DNA of 64,000 bases from Tenacibaculum jejuense (GCF_900198195.1 NZ_LT899436.1:3741001-3805000), one strand, 5' to 3'; numbered from the stretch's first letter, positions 26,771-35,123 are shown. The notes: generated by a model not told the origin, from the sequence alone. A program made the numbers and translations.

Positions 26771-27310
26771 ATGAAAGGAATCGTTTTTACAGAATTCTTA
26801 GATTTAGTAGAATCTAAATTTGGACTGGAGACAGTTCAACAAATCATTGATGAATCTGAATTGGAATCTAATGGAGTTTATACTTCTGTTGGAACTTACA
26901 AGTTTAATGAAATGGTATCTTTACTTACCAATTTGAGTAAAGCCACAAAAATAGCCCCCAACGATCTTCTTAGAGTATATGGTTTACATTTTTTTGATGC
27001 GTTAGTAAATAATTATGGATCTATCCTAAAATCATACAAAGGTCCAATTGAATTGTTATCTTCAATAGAAGGGCATATTCATGTTCAAGTACGTAAATTG
27101 TATCCAGATGCTGAATTACCGCAATTTGAAACTTTAGAGCAAACCGATGAAAAACTAGTTTTAATATATCGTTCTTCAAGATCGCTTTATCCATTTGCCC
27201 ACGGACTAATGGAAAAGAGTTTTGAACACTATGGCCAAAACTGTGATATTAAACATGAACTACTCAAAGAAGATGGTTCAGAAGTACGTTTTGAAATCGT
27301 TAAAAAATGA
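26771..27310 (+). CDS. H-NOX heme nitric-oxide sensor
   Basis: A 179-residue HNOB/H-NOX domain protein. It starts MKGIVFTEFLDLVE like the family. The proximal heme ligand is His104 in IHVQVRKLYPDAELP, and the heme-propionate motif YxSxR is Y133-S135-R137 (YRSSR). The pocket lacks an obvious distal tyrosine, so it should bind NO (and CO) rather than O2, as in facultative anaerobes and marine bacteria. It overlaps the kinase gene by 4 bases (ATGA). By analogy with other H-NOX/kinase pairs, NO binding would modulate autophosphorylation of the kinase. Confidence 0.93.
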   Translation: MKGIVFTEFLDLVESKFGLETVQQIIDESELESNGVYTSVGTYKFNEMVSLLTNLSKATKIAPNDLLRVYGLHFFDALVNNYGSILKSYKGPIELLSSIEGHIHVQVRKLYPDAELPQFETLEQTDEKLVLIYRSSRSLYPFAHGLMEKSFEHYGQNCDIKHELLKEDGSEVRFEIVKK

Positions 27311-28494
27311 GTGATGCTAAAATAGCTCTATTAGAGAAAGCTCTTAATAGAGAAAGACTAGCTAGAAAAGCTGCAGAAAAAATCCTTGAAGACAAATCTC
27401 TAGAACTTTATCAAACCAATCAGAATTTAAGAAACGTTCTTAGTGAAAAAGAAATACACTTAGAAAGTTTATTTAAAACTATTGTTGATCCTTATATATT
27501 AATGGATTTGTATGGTAATGTTCTAAAAATGAATGATGCTTCTCAAAACTTCTTTGGTTATACTGATACTTTTAATGTAACAAAAAGTTTATATAAAGAA
27601 GATGTTCCTTATGCAATGGAGTCTTATGCCACTTTATTAAAACAAGGAACATTTAAAAACTTTAGAGCCAGAGTATATAATAAAGATAAGGAGCTTCGCT
27701 GGATAGAAATAAACTCTAGTTTAGTCTATAACGAAGCCAATGAACCTGTTTTTGCTCATGGTATTGTTAGAGATATTACAGAAGATTTAACAGCTCAAAA
27801 AGAAAGAGAAGAATTACTAAATCATCTTACTATTAGTAATAAAGAGCTTAATGACTTTGCTCACGTTGTTTCTCACGATTTAAAAGCACCGCTGAGAAGT
27901 ATGAATGCTTTAGTAACTTGGCTACATGAAGATTTTAGTCAAATTACTGATAATGAAGACATCGAAAAAAACTTCCAACTTTTAATTAAGAAGATCGATA
28001 AAATGGATCATTTAATTAATGGAATTTTAAAATATGCCGGGGTTGATAAAATTGAACGAGCTGATCGTCAAGTAGATTTAGATTTTGTTGTTGGTGAAAT
28101 AACAGAAACTATTCATGTGCCCAATCATGTAAAAATTGATATTCCTTACAAGCTACCTACAATTCGTGGAGATAAATTTAGATTACATCAACTTTTTCAA
28201 AATTTAATTAGTAATGCTATTAAGTACGCTAAGGAAGATAATGGCTTAGTTACTGTAAGTTATACTGATAAAGAAGAATACTGGGAGTTTAGAATACAAG
28301 ATAACGGTAAGGGAATTGAAGAAAAATACCACAAAAAAATATTTGACATTTTTCAAACGTTAGACGATCATCATAATTCTACAGGTATAGGTTTGGCTAT
28401 TGTAACAAAGATTATTGCACTATATCAAGGTAAAATTTGGGTAGAGTCTGAACTCGGTAAAGGAGCTACATTTATTTTTCTTTTACCCAAATAA
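27307..28494 (+). CDS. PAS-domain histidine kinase coupled to H-NOX
   Basis: A 395-residue cytosolic kinase. The N-terminal coiled coil (about 5-60, ALNRERLARKAAEKILEDK) is typical of H-NOX-associated kinases. A PAS domain (about 55-165, IVDPYILMDLYGNVLKMND, IVRDITEDL) follows, then a HisKA dimerisation helix with the phospho-acceptor in FAHVVSHDLKAPLRSM. The catalytic domain has N-box NLISNAIKYA, G1 DNGKGI and G2 STGIGLAIV. There is no membrane segment. It overlaps the H-NOX stop by 4 bases. The likely phosphate target is the receiver encoded at the head of the operon. Confidence 0.93.
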   Translation: MSDAKIALLEKALNRERLARKAAEKILEDKSLELYQTNQNLRNVLSEKEIHLESLFKTIVDPYILMDLYGNVLKMNDASQNFFGYTDTFNVTKSLYKEDVPYAMESYATLLKQGTFKNFRARVYNKDKELRWIEINSSLVYNEANEPVFAHGIVRDITEDLTAQKEREELLNHLTISNKELNDFAHVVSHDLKAPLRSMNALVTWLHEDFSQITDNEDIEKNFQLLIKKIDKMDHLINGILKYAGVDKIERADRQVDLDFVVGEITETIHVPNHVKIDIPYKLPTIRGDKFRLHQLFQNLISNAIKYAKEDNGLVTVSYTDKEEYWEFRIQDNGKGIEEKYHKKIFDIFQTLDDHHNSTGIGLAIVTKIIALYQGKIWVESELGKGATFIFLLPK

Positions 28495-28663
28495 TATATT
28501 ATTTGTTTTACACTAAATAATTCACTTCATTTCATACCTTCTTAAAACTATACACAAATATAGCTTTAGTAATTGCGTATATACATCGTAAGTATTCTCT
28601 GTAAAGCACTAATTATATTTTAGCGCCTTATAGTTTGAAACTTTAATTTAAATATAGAAGTAT

Positions 28664-29278
28664 ATGCACAAGTTTATTGTTAACCAAGAAGCACTAATGA
28701 AAAATGTATTCATTAAAGATGATACTATTTTAGCTTCAGATGAAAATTATGAAAATGAAGAAACCTTCTTAGACAAAGTAAACACCCAAAAAAAATCATT
28801 TTTAGATACTCATATTCATATCAAAATTAAAGAGATCACAAAGTTTATCTTAGAAGAAAAAGAGTTAGCCATCCAATTGTTCTTCAAAAAAGGAAATAAG
28901 AACTCTAAAACATACTTTCAATTTAACGATATTTCAGAGTATACTGCCGTAAAAGAATACTTCTTATACACTACTAATTTTTCCTTAAAGAAAGAATCAT
29001 CGAACTCTTTTTCTTCATGGATTAAACAAGCACTATATACAATAATCGCTTTTATTATGACTATAATAACATTTAATATGGCTAGAAGTATAGAGTCTGG
29101 AGATACAGTTAGTATTAGTGGTGGAAAAAGAGGACTAAAAAGATTAATGTTACTACTAGCAGAATCACTAGGTACTACTAACACTATTGTTGTAGGTAGT
29201 TTAGTTGTAATGGCTTTTTTATATTGGACTTATACATCTTATAAAAAAGGGAAAAAAGAAATCGAATTTTACAGTTAA
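28664..29278 (+). CDS. Unknown membrane protein with two C-terminal helices
   Basis: A 204-residue protein I do not recognise. The first 110 residues are soluble and contain a segment (THIHIKIKEITKFILEEKEL then AIQLFFKKG) with the alternating pattern of a PH-like beta-domain. Two membrane helices follow (about 121-140 and 172-188), separated by a Lys/Arg-rich loop. The N-terminal domain would be cytosolic. It has a 170-bp leader with a TATATTTTA stretch that may be a promoter, and a second orphan follows 23 bases downstream. Confidence 0.6.
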   Translation: MHKFIVNQEALMKNVFIKDDTILASDENYENEETFLDKVNTQKKSFLDTHIHIKIKEITKFILEEKELAIQLFFKKGNKNSKTYFQFNDISEYTAVKEYFLYTTNFSLKKESSNSFSSWIKQALYTIIAFIMTIITFNMARSIESGDTVSISGGKRGLKRLMLLLAESLGTTNTIVVGSLVVMAFLYWTYTSYKKGKKEIEFYS

Positions 29279-29301
29279 AAACTAAATATAAAATAATTAA
29301 T

Positions 29302-29772
29302 ATGGGATTTAATATTGCAGGGATTGTCGCTAAAGATTCCTTTAAAACTATACAAAGTATAGAATTGTTTTTTGATTGTAGTCTTAAATATACAGAAGAT
29401 GTAGACTTTGATCAAGCCTCGAGCGCTTTTAAAGAAGAAAAAACAATTGATTTATTAACTACCGAACATGGAACTTTAATTTTTGTTGAACTCGGTCAAA
29501 TGTATGACCTAAGTTCTAGTAAGGGAGAAATAATTCAGTTTATTATTTCTGAAGTTTCTGACACTTATTATTTTGAAAAATTCAACGACGGTATACTCGA
29601 AAGAAAACACATTTCTTCCCAAGGCGAAATTGTTGAAAATATTGGATCGGGTATTATAAATGAGGATGAATATTTACCTGATCTTATATGGGAATTTGCT
29701 GATGAATATCTTAAGAATAACTTTTCTAAAAACCTATTCGATTTAAGTTTTAAACGATATCAAATGCTATAG
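29302..29772 (+). CDS. Unknown small acidic cytosolic protein
   Basis: A 156-residue protein without signal peptide or membrane segment, acidic, with mixed alpha/beta character (MGFNIAGIVAKDSFKTIQSI; YLPDLIWEFADEYLKNNF). No family is recognised. The short gap suggests co-transcription with the membrane protein upstream, so the two may work together. A strong hairpin lies 95 bases after the stop. Confidence 0.6.
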   Translation: MGFNIAGIVAKDSFKTIQSIELFFDCSLKYTEDVDFDQASSAFKEEKTIDLLTTEHGTLIFVELGQMYDLSSSKGEIIQFIISEVSDTYYFEKFNDGILERKHISSQGEIVENIGSGIINEDEYLPDLIWEFADEYLKNNFSKNLFDLSFKRYQML

Positions 29773-29866
29773 GTTAAGTTACTTACCTAAATTTTATAGG
29801 ATAAAATTGTCATTAGAAAATTAATAATCAATGTCTAATATAGAAAACAATACATAAAATTGGTAA

Positions 29867-29900
29867 TATTCCTTGAAACTTAGATAAGTTTTAAGGAATA
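29867..29900. other. 15-bp near-perfect hairpin
   Basis: TATTCCTTGAAACTT and its near-exact inverse (one G-U) flank a four-base loop AGAT. No immediate T-run follows on either strand, so it is a poor intrinsic terminator. It may be an RNA 3'-end structure of the upstream transcript or a protein-binding palindrome. Confidence 0.6.
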
Positions 29901-29979
29901 ACTATTTTGTTCAATTGTAAAAAAGTAGTATGATTCTGTAAACTTGCGAATAAGAAAAGGAAAGATGACATCTTCTTTT

Positions 29980-30013
29980 AAAAAAAAACGCCCAACTCCC
30001 TCAAGTTAAACGC
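29980..30013 (-). terminator. Probable terminator after tRNA-Tyr
   Basis: Minus-strand sequence CGTTTAACT/AGTTGGGCG pairs over nine positions (three G-U) around a TGAGGG loop and is followed by a run of T. It lies 40 bases after the tRNA-Tyr 3' end. Confidence 0.55.
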
Positions 30014-30052
30014 CCTTCATAAAAATCCCCTAATTAAAGTATAAAAACTTAG

Positions 30053-30135
30053 TGGGGAGAGCAGGATTCGAACCTGCGAAGTCGAAAGACAACGGAGTTA
30101 CAGTCCGTCCCATTTGGCCGCTCTGGAATCTCCCC
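30053..30135 (-). tRNA. tRNA-Tyr (GTA)
   Basis: An 83-nt class II tRNA. The acceptor stem is GGGGAGA/TCTCCCC with discriminator A, the anticodon loop contains GTA (CTGTAAC), the variable arm is long, and the T-loop is GGTTCGAATCC. CCA is not encoded. Confidence 0.97.
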
Positions 30136-30147
30136 AAGTTTGCAAAG

Positions 30148-30175
30148 AAAAAGCCTCCCGAAGAGAAGCTTTTTG
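30148..30175 (-). terminator. Hairpin between tRNA-Lys and tRNA-Tyr
   Basis: AAAAAGCTTCTC and GGGAGGCTTTTT pair over about 12 positions with a tight UUC loop; a T-run ends it. It fills the whole spacer between the two tRNA genes. It could terminate part of the tRNA-Lys transcripts or act as a processing stem. Confidence 0.65.
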
Positions 30176-30248
30176 TGACCGGGCTGGGGCTCGAACCCAG
30201 GACCCTCTCCTTAAAAGGGAGATGCTCTACCAACTGAGCTACCCGGTC
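30176..30248 (-). tRNA. tRNA-Lys (TTT)
   Basis: A 73-nt tRNA. The acceptor stem is GACCGGG/CCCGGTC with discriminator A, the D-arm contains AGCTCAGTTGGTAGAGC, the anticodon loop CTTTTAA gives TTT, and the T-loop is GGTTCGAGCC. It is first in a two-tRNA unit with tRNA-Tyr. Confidence 0.97.
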
Positions 30249-30266
30249 ATTTTTTCTTAGCGGTTG

Positions 30267-30298
30267 CAAATATATAGAGCTTTTTTGATTGCACCAAA
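30267..30298 (-). promoter_or_regulatory. Promoter of tRNA-Lys/tRNA-Tyr
   Basis: On the minus strand TTTG at 30298-30295 (-33) is followed after 20 bp by TATATTTG at 30274-30267 (-7). Both match the Bacteroidota consensus. The start of transcription is about 12 bases before the tRNA-Lys. Confidence 0.8.
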
Positions 30299-30361
30299 TG
30301 TTTTTTCAATAAATTTTAAATATTTTTTTTATCAAAAAACAGCACTCTAAATATCAGTATT

Positions 30362-31126
30362 TTATCTTTCATTTAAATATGCTTCTCTAACTTTTTTAAA
30401 TAAGTTCGAAGAATAAACGAAGTCTACAACGGCAGTATTATCTGTTTTAAATATTTCTTTGCTACTTCCCTCCCATGCTTTAATTCCGTTTTTTAAAAAG
30501 ACAATTTTATCTCCAATTTCCATAACGGAATTCATATCGTGGGTATTTATTACTGTTGTGATTTGATACTCTTCTGTAATCTCTTTTATCAAGTTATCAA
30601 TAAGTATCGAAGTACTTGGATCTAAACCAGAGTTTGGTTCATCACAAAATAAATATTTTGGATTCATAACTATTGCTCTAGCTATAGCTACCCTTTTTTG
30701 CATCCCTCCAGAAAGTTCTGCAGGAAATTTCATATTTGAGTTTTCAAGATCAACTCTTTTCAAAACAAAGTTCACACGTTCTAACATCTCTTCTAAAGAT
30801 TGTTTAGTGAACATTTTTAGTGGAAACATTACATTTTCTTCCACATTTAAAGAATCAAACAAAGCACTTCCTTGAAAAACCATGCCTAACTCCTTTCTGA
30901 ACTCTCTTTTATCATCAATTGTCATTTCTCTGTTGATCTGACCATTGTATACTATTGTTCCTTCTTCTGGCGTATAAAGCCCTAATAAACTCTTTAAAAA
31001 AACCGTTTTTCCTGCACCACTCTGACCAATTATTAGATTGGTCATTCCTGGTTCAAAAGAAGTCGAAATCCCTTTTAAGACCTGTGCTTCACCAAAACTT
31101 TTATGTATGTCGTTAACTTTAATCAT
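30362..31126 (-). CDS. Mla-type ABC transporter ATP-binding protein
   Basis: A 254-residue ATPase. Walker A is IGQSGAGKT, the Q-loop is in MVFQGSALF, the signature is LSGGMQKRVAIARA, Walker B is KYLFCDEPNSGLDP, and the switch His is in INTHDM. The pattern and the paired permease match the MlaF/MlaE retrograde phospholipid (MCE) system. It is 3 bases downstream of the permease gene. The MCE (MlaD-like) substrate-binding subunit is not in the window. Confidence 0.9.
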   Translation of the reverse strand: MIKVNDIHKSFGEAQVLKGISTSFEPGMTNLIIGQSGAGKTVFLKSLLGLYTPEEGTIVYNGQINREMTIDDKREFRKELGMVFQGSALFDSLNVEENVMFPLKMFTKQSLEEMLERVNFVLKRVDLENSNMKFPAELSGGMQKRVAIARAIVMNPKYLFCDEPNSGLDPSTSILIDNLIKEITEEYQITTVINTHDMNSVMEIGDKIVFLKNGIKAWEGSSKEIFKTDNTAVVDFVYSSNLFKKVREAYLNER

Positions 31127-31129
31127 ATA

Positions 31130-31870
31130 TTAAGTAAGTAACATTTGAGTTAAGAAATAGTTACAAACAACTATTACTACGATAGTCCAAACTACAGATT
31201 GTGTGCTGGCTTTCCCTACTTCTAAAGAACCACCTTTTACATAATATCCGTGATAAGAAGGAACTGTTGCAATAATAAAAGCAAATACAATTGTTTTTAT
31301 TAACGCATAAATAATTAGATACGGGTCAAAATCATATTGAATTCCTGCTATGTAATCTGCCTCATAAAACATATTCGTAGCTGTTCCTGCTACCCAACCT
31401 CCAAAGATTGCTAAAAACATACCTAAAATCACTAAAAAAGGATAAAAGAAAATAGTAGCTAATAGTTTAGGAAGAATTAAATAGTTTAATGAATTAACTC
31501 CCATAATTTCTAAGGCATCTATTTGCTCTGTTACTCGCATAGTTCCAATACTTGAAGTTATGTACGATCCAACTTTTCCTGCTAAAATTATAGAACAAAA
31601 TGTTGGCGCAAATTCTAATATTACTGATCTTTTTGTTGCAAAACCAATAAGCATTTTTGGTATTAAGGGATCACTAATATTTAAGGCTGTTTGTAAAGCG
31701 ATTACTCCACCAATAAAGAAAGAAATAAATGCAATTATACCAATGGATTTTAATCCTAATTCTTCTATCTCTCTAAATAAAGCTTCCCAAAAAACTCGGA
31801 ACTTTTGTGGTGCTCTAAAAACTTGACCAAGCATCATAAAATACTTCCCTACATGCTCGATATAATTCAT
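31130..31870 (-). CDS. MlaE-family ABC permease
   Basis: A 246-residue inner-membrane permease with the MlaE core: FFIGGVIALQTALNI, the conserved block KVGSYITSSIGTMRVTEQID then ALEIMG, and about five membrane helices. It pairs with the ATPase immediately downstream to move lipids between the membranes. Translation of the two genes is nearly contiguous. Confidence 0.92.
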   Translation of the reverse strand: MNYIEHVGKYFMMLGQVFRAPQKFRVFWEALFREIEELGLKSIGIIAFISFFIGGVIALQTALNISDPLIPKMLIGFATKRSVILEFAPTFCSIILAGKVGSYITSSIGTMRVTEQIDALEIMGVNSLNYLILPKLLATIFFYPFLVILGMFLAIFGGWVAGTATNMFYEADYIAGIQYDFDPYLIIYALIKTIVFAFIIATVPSYHGYYVKGGSLEVGKASTQSVVWTIVVIVVCNYFLTQMLLT

Positions 31871-31988
31871 CTAATACAATTTATTTTGCTAATGTACTAA
31901 AGAATATTCATTTGTATAAATTATACTTTAAGATTAAAAAAATCATTTATAACGCCTTCAGATAATTTATTTTCATTTCTGAATTATT

Positions 31989-31996
31989 TAATTTTG
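31989..31996 (+). promoter_or_regulatory. -7 element of the pafA-like gene
   Basis: TAATTTTG matches TAnnTTTG and lies 18 bases before the ATG. Confidence 0.45.
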
Positions 31997-32014
31997 CTTC
32001 TTAAAATTTAAATA

Positions 32015-33667
32015 ATGAATTATAGGATAAAACTTATTGTAATAACTCTATCTATTATTCTTCTGGGATGTAATCAAAAGGATACGCAAAAAGATAATTC
32101 TATTAAGAAATCTAAGTTAGTAGTAGGAATTATCGTAGATCAAATGCGATATGATTATCTAACTAGATTCGATAGTAAATATGGAGAGGGTGGATTTAAA
32201 CGATTAATTAAGGATGGATTTTCTTTAGAGAATGCTCATTTTAATTATATCCCAACATATACGGCAGTAGGCCATACTTCTGTTTACACCGGAACTACAC
32301 CTAATAACCACGGAATTATTGGTAATAATTGGTATGATAAATTCGAAAAAAAATCAATTTATTGTGTTGATGATAAGAGATATAAAACTATTGGTAACGA
32401 TGGTGATGGCGGAAAGAAATCTCCTTACAGAATGTTAACTACAACTGTTACCGATCAATTACGATTGGCTCAAAATATGCAGGGTAAAACTATAGGAATT
32501 GGTATTAAAGATCGTTCTGCTATTTTACCTGCTGGACATACTGCTAATGCAGCATATTGGTTTGATGGTGGTAGTAAAGGACAATGGATTACCTCTTCAT
32601 TTTACATGAACGAATTACCAAAATGGGTTACTGATTTTAATACTTCTGGTAAAGCTGATGAATACTTAAAACAACCTTGGGAAACTCTTTATGATATTAA
32701 TACTTACACTGAAAGTATTATTGACGATAATAATTTTGAAAAAACTTTTAAAGGAGAAGAGCGTCCTGTTTTTCCTCATGATATTCCGAACTTAAGAAGT
32801 AAGAATAACAATTATAGTATTATTAAAGCTATACCTGCTGGAAATTCTTTAACCACAGACTTTGCTAAAGCTGCTATTATTGGAGAAGAATTAGGACAAG
32901 GTAAACATACCGATTTTTTAGCTGTAAGTTACTCGTCTACAGATTATGTAGGACATCAATTTGGAGTAGATTCTAAAGAGATTCAAGATACTTATCTTAG
33001 ATTTGATAAAGAACTAGAGAGTTTACTAATATTTTTAGATGAAAAGGTTGGTAAAAATAATTATACTCTTTTCTTAACTGCTGACCATGCTGCTGTTCAA
33101 GTTCCGAATTATTTGAAATCAGTAAAAATTCCTGCAAATTACTTAAGTGGAAAAAAACTTTTAGACTATGTAAATGAAATTACCAAGAAATATTTTAAGT
33201 CAGATGACTTCATTGAAAATATTTCTAATTTTCAAATATTCCTAAATAAAGAAAACATTGAAAAGAAAAAATTGACTGTGAATCAAGTTGCACAAGTGAT
33301 TAGTGATAACGTTATTAATTTCAATGGCATTTATAAGTCAATAACTGCTAACACTTTACAAAACGCACAATTTAACAATGGTATTTTAAACCATTTACAA
33401 AATGGTTACAATCAAAAATTTTCTGGTGATGTATTATTAATCCCTAATCCATCAACAATTATATATCCTAAGAAAGGATCAACTCATGGATCAGGTTATT
33501 CTTATGATACCCATGTTCCAATACTATTTTATGGCAATGGAATATCTAATGGAAGCTCTAAAGAATATTATGAAGTTATTGATATAGCTCCTACGATTTC
33601 TAATTTATTAAAAATTGAATTTCCTAACGGAGCCACAGGAAAAATAATTCATGATGTATTAAAATAA
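32015..33667 (+). CDS. pafA: PafA-type alkaline phosphatase, lipoprotein
   Basis: A 550-residue secreted lipoprotein (IILLGC, lipobox Cys at about residue 19) of the alkaline phosphatase superfamily. The metal Asp is in GIIVDQMRYDYL and the nucleophile Thr lies in PTYTAVGHTSVYTGTTP. The substrate Lys and Arg are in KDRSAILPAGH, and further metal ligands are in SYSSTDYVGHQFG, TADHAA and STHGSGY. These match the phosphate-irrepressible PafA phosphomonoesterase of Bacteroidota, which releases phosphate from many organic phosphates in the periplasm or at the surface. The gene is monocistronic, with its own promoter and terminator. Confidence 0.9.
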   Translation: MNYRIKLIVITLSIILLGCNQKDTQKDNSIKKSKLVVGIIVDQMRYDYLTRFDSKYGEGGFKRLIKDGFSLENAHFNYIPTYTAVGHTSVYTGTTPNNHGIIGNNWYDKFEKKSIYCVDDKRYKTIGNDGDGGKKSPYRMLTTTVTDQLRLAQNMQGKTIGIGIKDRSAILPAGHTANAAYWFDGGSKGQWITSSFYMNELPKWVTDFNTSGKADEYLKQPWETLYDINTYTESIIDDNNFEKTFKGEERPVFPHDIPNLRSKNNNYSIIKAIPAGNSLTTDFAKAAIIGEELGQGKHTDFLAVSYSSTDYVGHQFGVDSKEIQDTYLRFDKELESLLIFLDEKVGKNNYTLFLTADHAAVQVPNYLKSVKIPANYLSGKKLLDYVNEITKKYFKSDDFIENISNFQIFLNKENIEKKKLTVNQVAQVISDNVINFNGIYKSITANTLQNAQFNNGILNHLQNGYNQKFSGDVLLIPNPSTIIYPKKGSTHGSGYSYDTHVPILFYGNGISNGSSKEYYEVIDIAPTISNLLKIEFPNGATGKIIHDVLK

Positions 33668-33698
33668 AAAAAGAGTACCCAAGGGTGCTCTTTTTTAT
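33665..33698. terminator. Bidirectional terminator after pafA
   Basis: AAAAAAGAGTACCC pairs with GGGTGCTCTTTTTT around a tiny loop. It overlaps the last codon of the convergent small basic protein gene and serves both transcripts. Confidence 0.88.
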
Positions 33699-34021
33699 TC
33701 TTTAGTTTCACATTTCTCTTCTGTGTGACTGTAACACTTTTCTTGTGATCTTCTTTTATTTCTAAATCTAAGATTTTTTCGTCTTTGAACTATTCTTTCT
33801 AAATCTGCAACAGTTCTAATACTCTTTTTAACTTTTCTTAATTTCTTTTTCTTAAGGCTTTTTACAGGTACTTTTATTGTATTTAAGTCGTTGGTTTCAG
33901 TAGCTTTCTCTAGATATTCTACACCATTACTTTTAGTTACTTTTTGAGCTTTTGTTTGCTGAATACCTAAAACCAATACAACTAGTAGAGGAATAAGTAT
34001 ATTTTTAATTTTTGAGTCCAT
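33695..34021 (-). CDS. Small secreted basic protein, paralogue 1
   Basis: A 108-residue protein of a local family with four clear members and one distant member. Signal peptide about 1-25 (ending TKAQ), then the family block KVTKSNGVEYLEK, LNTIKVPVKSL, a Lys/Arg-rich stretch, LRFRNKRR, and a C-terminal Cys pair (C-x7-C, EKCYSHTEEKC). The mature chain is extremely basic. It probably works in the periplasm or outside the cell; no known domain is recognised. It is the last of the cluster before the pafA terminator, and has a 207-bp gap upstream, so it is likely transcribed separately. Confidence 0.7.
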   Translation of the reverse strand: MDSKIKNILIPLLVVLVLGIQQTKAQKVTKSNGVEYLEKATETNDLNTIKVPVKSLKKKKLRKVKKSIRTVADLERIVQRRKNLRFRNKRRSQEKCYSHTEEKCETKE

Positions 34022-34172
34022 AATAATTAATTTTTATCTGGTTATATTTCTAATTATTTAAATCAGCATGCTTGATATAATAGTCTCATTATTCTCAATG
34101 ACTTTACAAAAAAGAATAAGTTTTTCTTATATGCATTTCAAAAAACCAGCAAAATCAACTATTCTAGGCCAC

Positions 34173-34200
34173 AAAAAAAACCACCTAATTAGTGGTTTTC
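34173..34200 (-). terminator. Terminator after paralogue 2
   Basis: On the minus strand AAAACCAC and GTGGTTTT flank a short AT loop and are followed by eight T. It lies 29 bases after the stop. Confidence 0.85.
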
Positions 34201-34228
34201 ATCTTAATATTATTATATAAAAATATAT

Positions 34229-34513
34229 CTACTTAGACTTACATATTCTCTTTTTTCTAAATCTCAACACTTTTGTATCAAGCTTCGTTTTATGTGTACT
34301 TATAATTTTTGTTGATACTATTGCCTTCTCTCCCTTTTTCTTTTGAACTTTCACATTCATCATAAAAGAAGGTCTATCAATTGTATTGAGATTTTCTGCT
34401 TTCTGATTTTTAAGGTATTGCAAACCATTTTCTTCAACTACTTTTTGGGCATTTACTAAAGTTACACTTAATATTAAAAGTATTACTACTTGTAAACTTG
34501 TTCTTCTTCTCAT
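34229..34513 (-). CDS. Small secreted basic protein, paralogue 2
   Basis: A 94-residue member of the local family. Signal peptide about 1-22 (TLVNAQ), family block KVVEENGLQYLK, LNTIDRP, a middle segment VKVQKKKGEKAIV, and the end VLRFRKKRICKSK. It is the shortest of the four clear members: the chain stops after the first C-terminal Cys, so the Cys pair of the others is lost. The middle part (RPSFMMNVKVQKK) resembles the distant member at 36631-36930. It has its own terminator and upstream gap. Confidence 0.7.
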   Translation of the reverse strand: MRRRTSLQVVILLILSVTLVNAQKVVEENGLQYLKNQKAENLNTIDRPSFMMNVKVQKKKGEKAIVSTKIISTHKTKLDTKVLRFRKKRICKSK

Positions 34514-34639
34514 CTTTCTTTGATTAATGTTATTAATTTAAAGATATCTTTAAGACTTTATAAATTTTCATGAAGATGGATGAAAGTAAAGTATTGTTTC
34601 GATGAATGGTTATTCTTTATTTTTGTTTACGAAGTATTT

Positions 34640-34670
34640 TAAATAAAAAAAGCTGCTCATGAGCAGCTTG
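34640..34670 (-). terminator. Terminator after paralogue 3
   Basis: A perfect 20-bp palindrome (AAGCTGCTCATGAGCAGCTT, 34650-34669) followed on the minus strand by TTTTTTTATTT, four bases after the stop. Confidence 0.92.
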
Positions 34671-34673
34671 GAG

Positions 34674-35036
34674 TTATTTTTTCTTAGATTTAGATGAATC
34701 ACATTTCTGTTTCTTTGCGTCTTTAACACACTTGTTAGATCCTTTTTTCCTTTTGTTTCTAAATCTTAATTTTTTCTTTTTTATTGAAGATTTGCTTAGC
34801 TTTTGTATCGCTAAAACTTCTTTACTTAATTGCTTAGTTTTTTTTGTTTTTGCCTTAGTTTTGGCTTTCTTAACTGGTATTTTTATGGAATTTAGACCTC
34901 CGTCGTCATCAGACTCTTCTAAATATTCAACACCGTGTTTTACAACTACTTTTTCTTGTGAAAAAGCTTCTTTGGAATTTAAAAATAGTAAAATGATTAC
35001 TACTAATAACAGGGGATTTTTAGCATACATATTCAT
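34674..35036 (-). CDS. Small secreted basic protein, paralogue 3
   Basis: A 120-residue member. Signal peptide about 1-27 (EAFSQ), family block KVVVKHGVEYLEE, an acidic patch SDDDGG, LNSIKIPVKK, a long Lys/Thr/Ala tract, LRFRNKRKK, and C-x8-C near the end, finishing KSKKK. About one third of the mature chain is Lys or Arg. No known domain. It is flanked by its own terminator and by an upstream region with direct repeats. Confidence 0.72.
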   Translation of the reverse strand: MNMYAKNPLLLVVIILLFLNSKEAFSQEKVVVKHGVEYLEESDDDGGLNSIKIPVKKAKTKAKTKKTKQLSKEVLAIQKLSKSSIKKKKLRFRNKRKKGSNKCVKDAKKQKCDSSKSKKK

Positions 35037-35086
35037 TAATTTGGGGATAGAATAAATATACGAAAAAAAACAGCTTAAAAAAAACT

Positions 35087-35123
35087 AGTATCGATAAAGC
35101 GTTTAAAAGTATCGATGAATGGT
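35087..35123. repeat. Direct repeats upstream of paralogue 3
   Basis: AGTATCGAT occurs at 35087-35095 and 35108-35116, spaced 21 bp. The second copy runs into TCGATGAATGGT (35112-35123), which recurs exactly at 34599-34610 upstream of paralogue 2. The positions, upstream of two minus-strand paralogues, suggest shared regulation. Confidence 0.5.

Noticed and set aside
30030..30269. Open frames on both strands across the two tRNA genes
   Set aside because: They lie over perfect tRNA-Tyr and tRNA-Lys structures and have no protein-like composition or start context.
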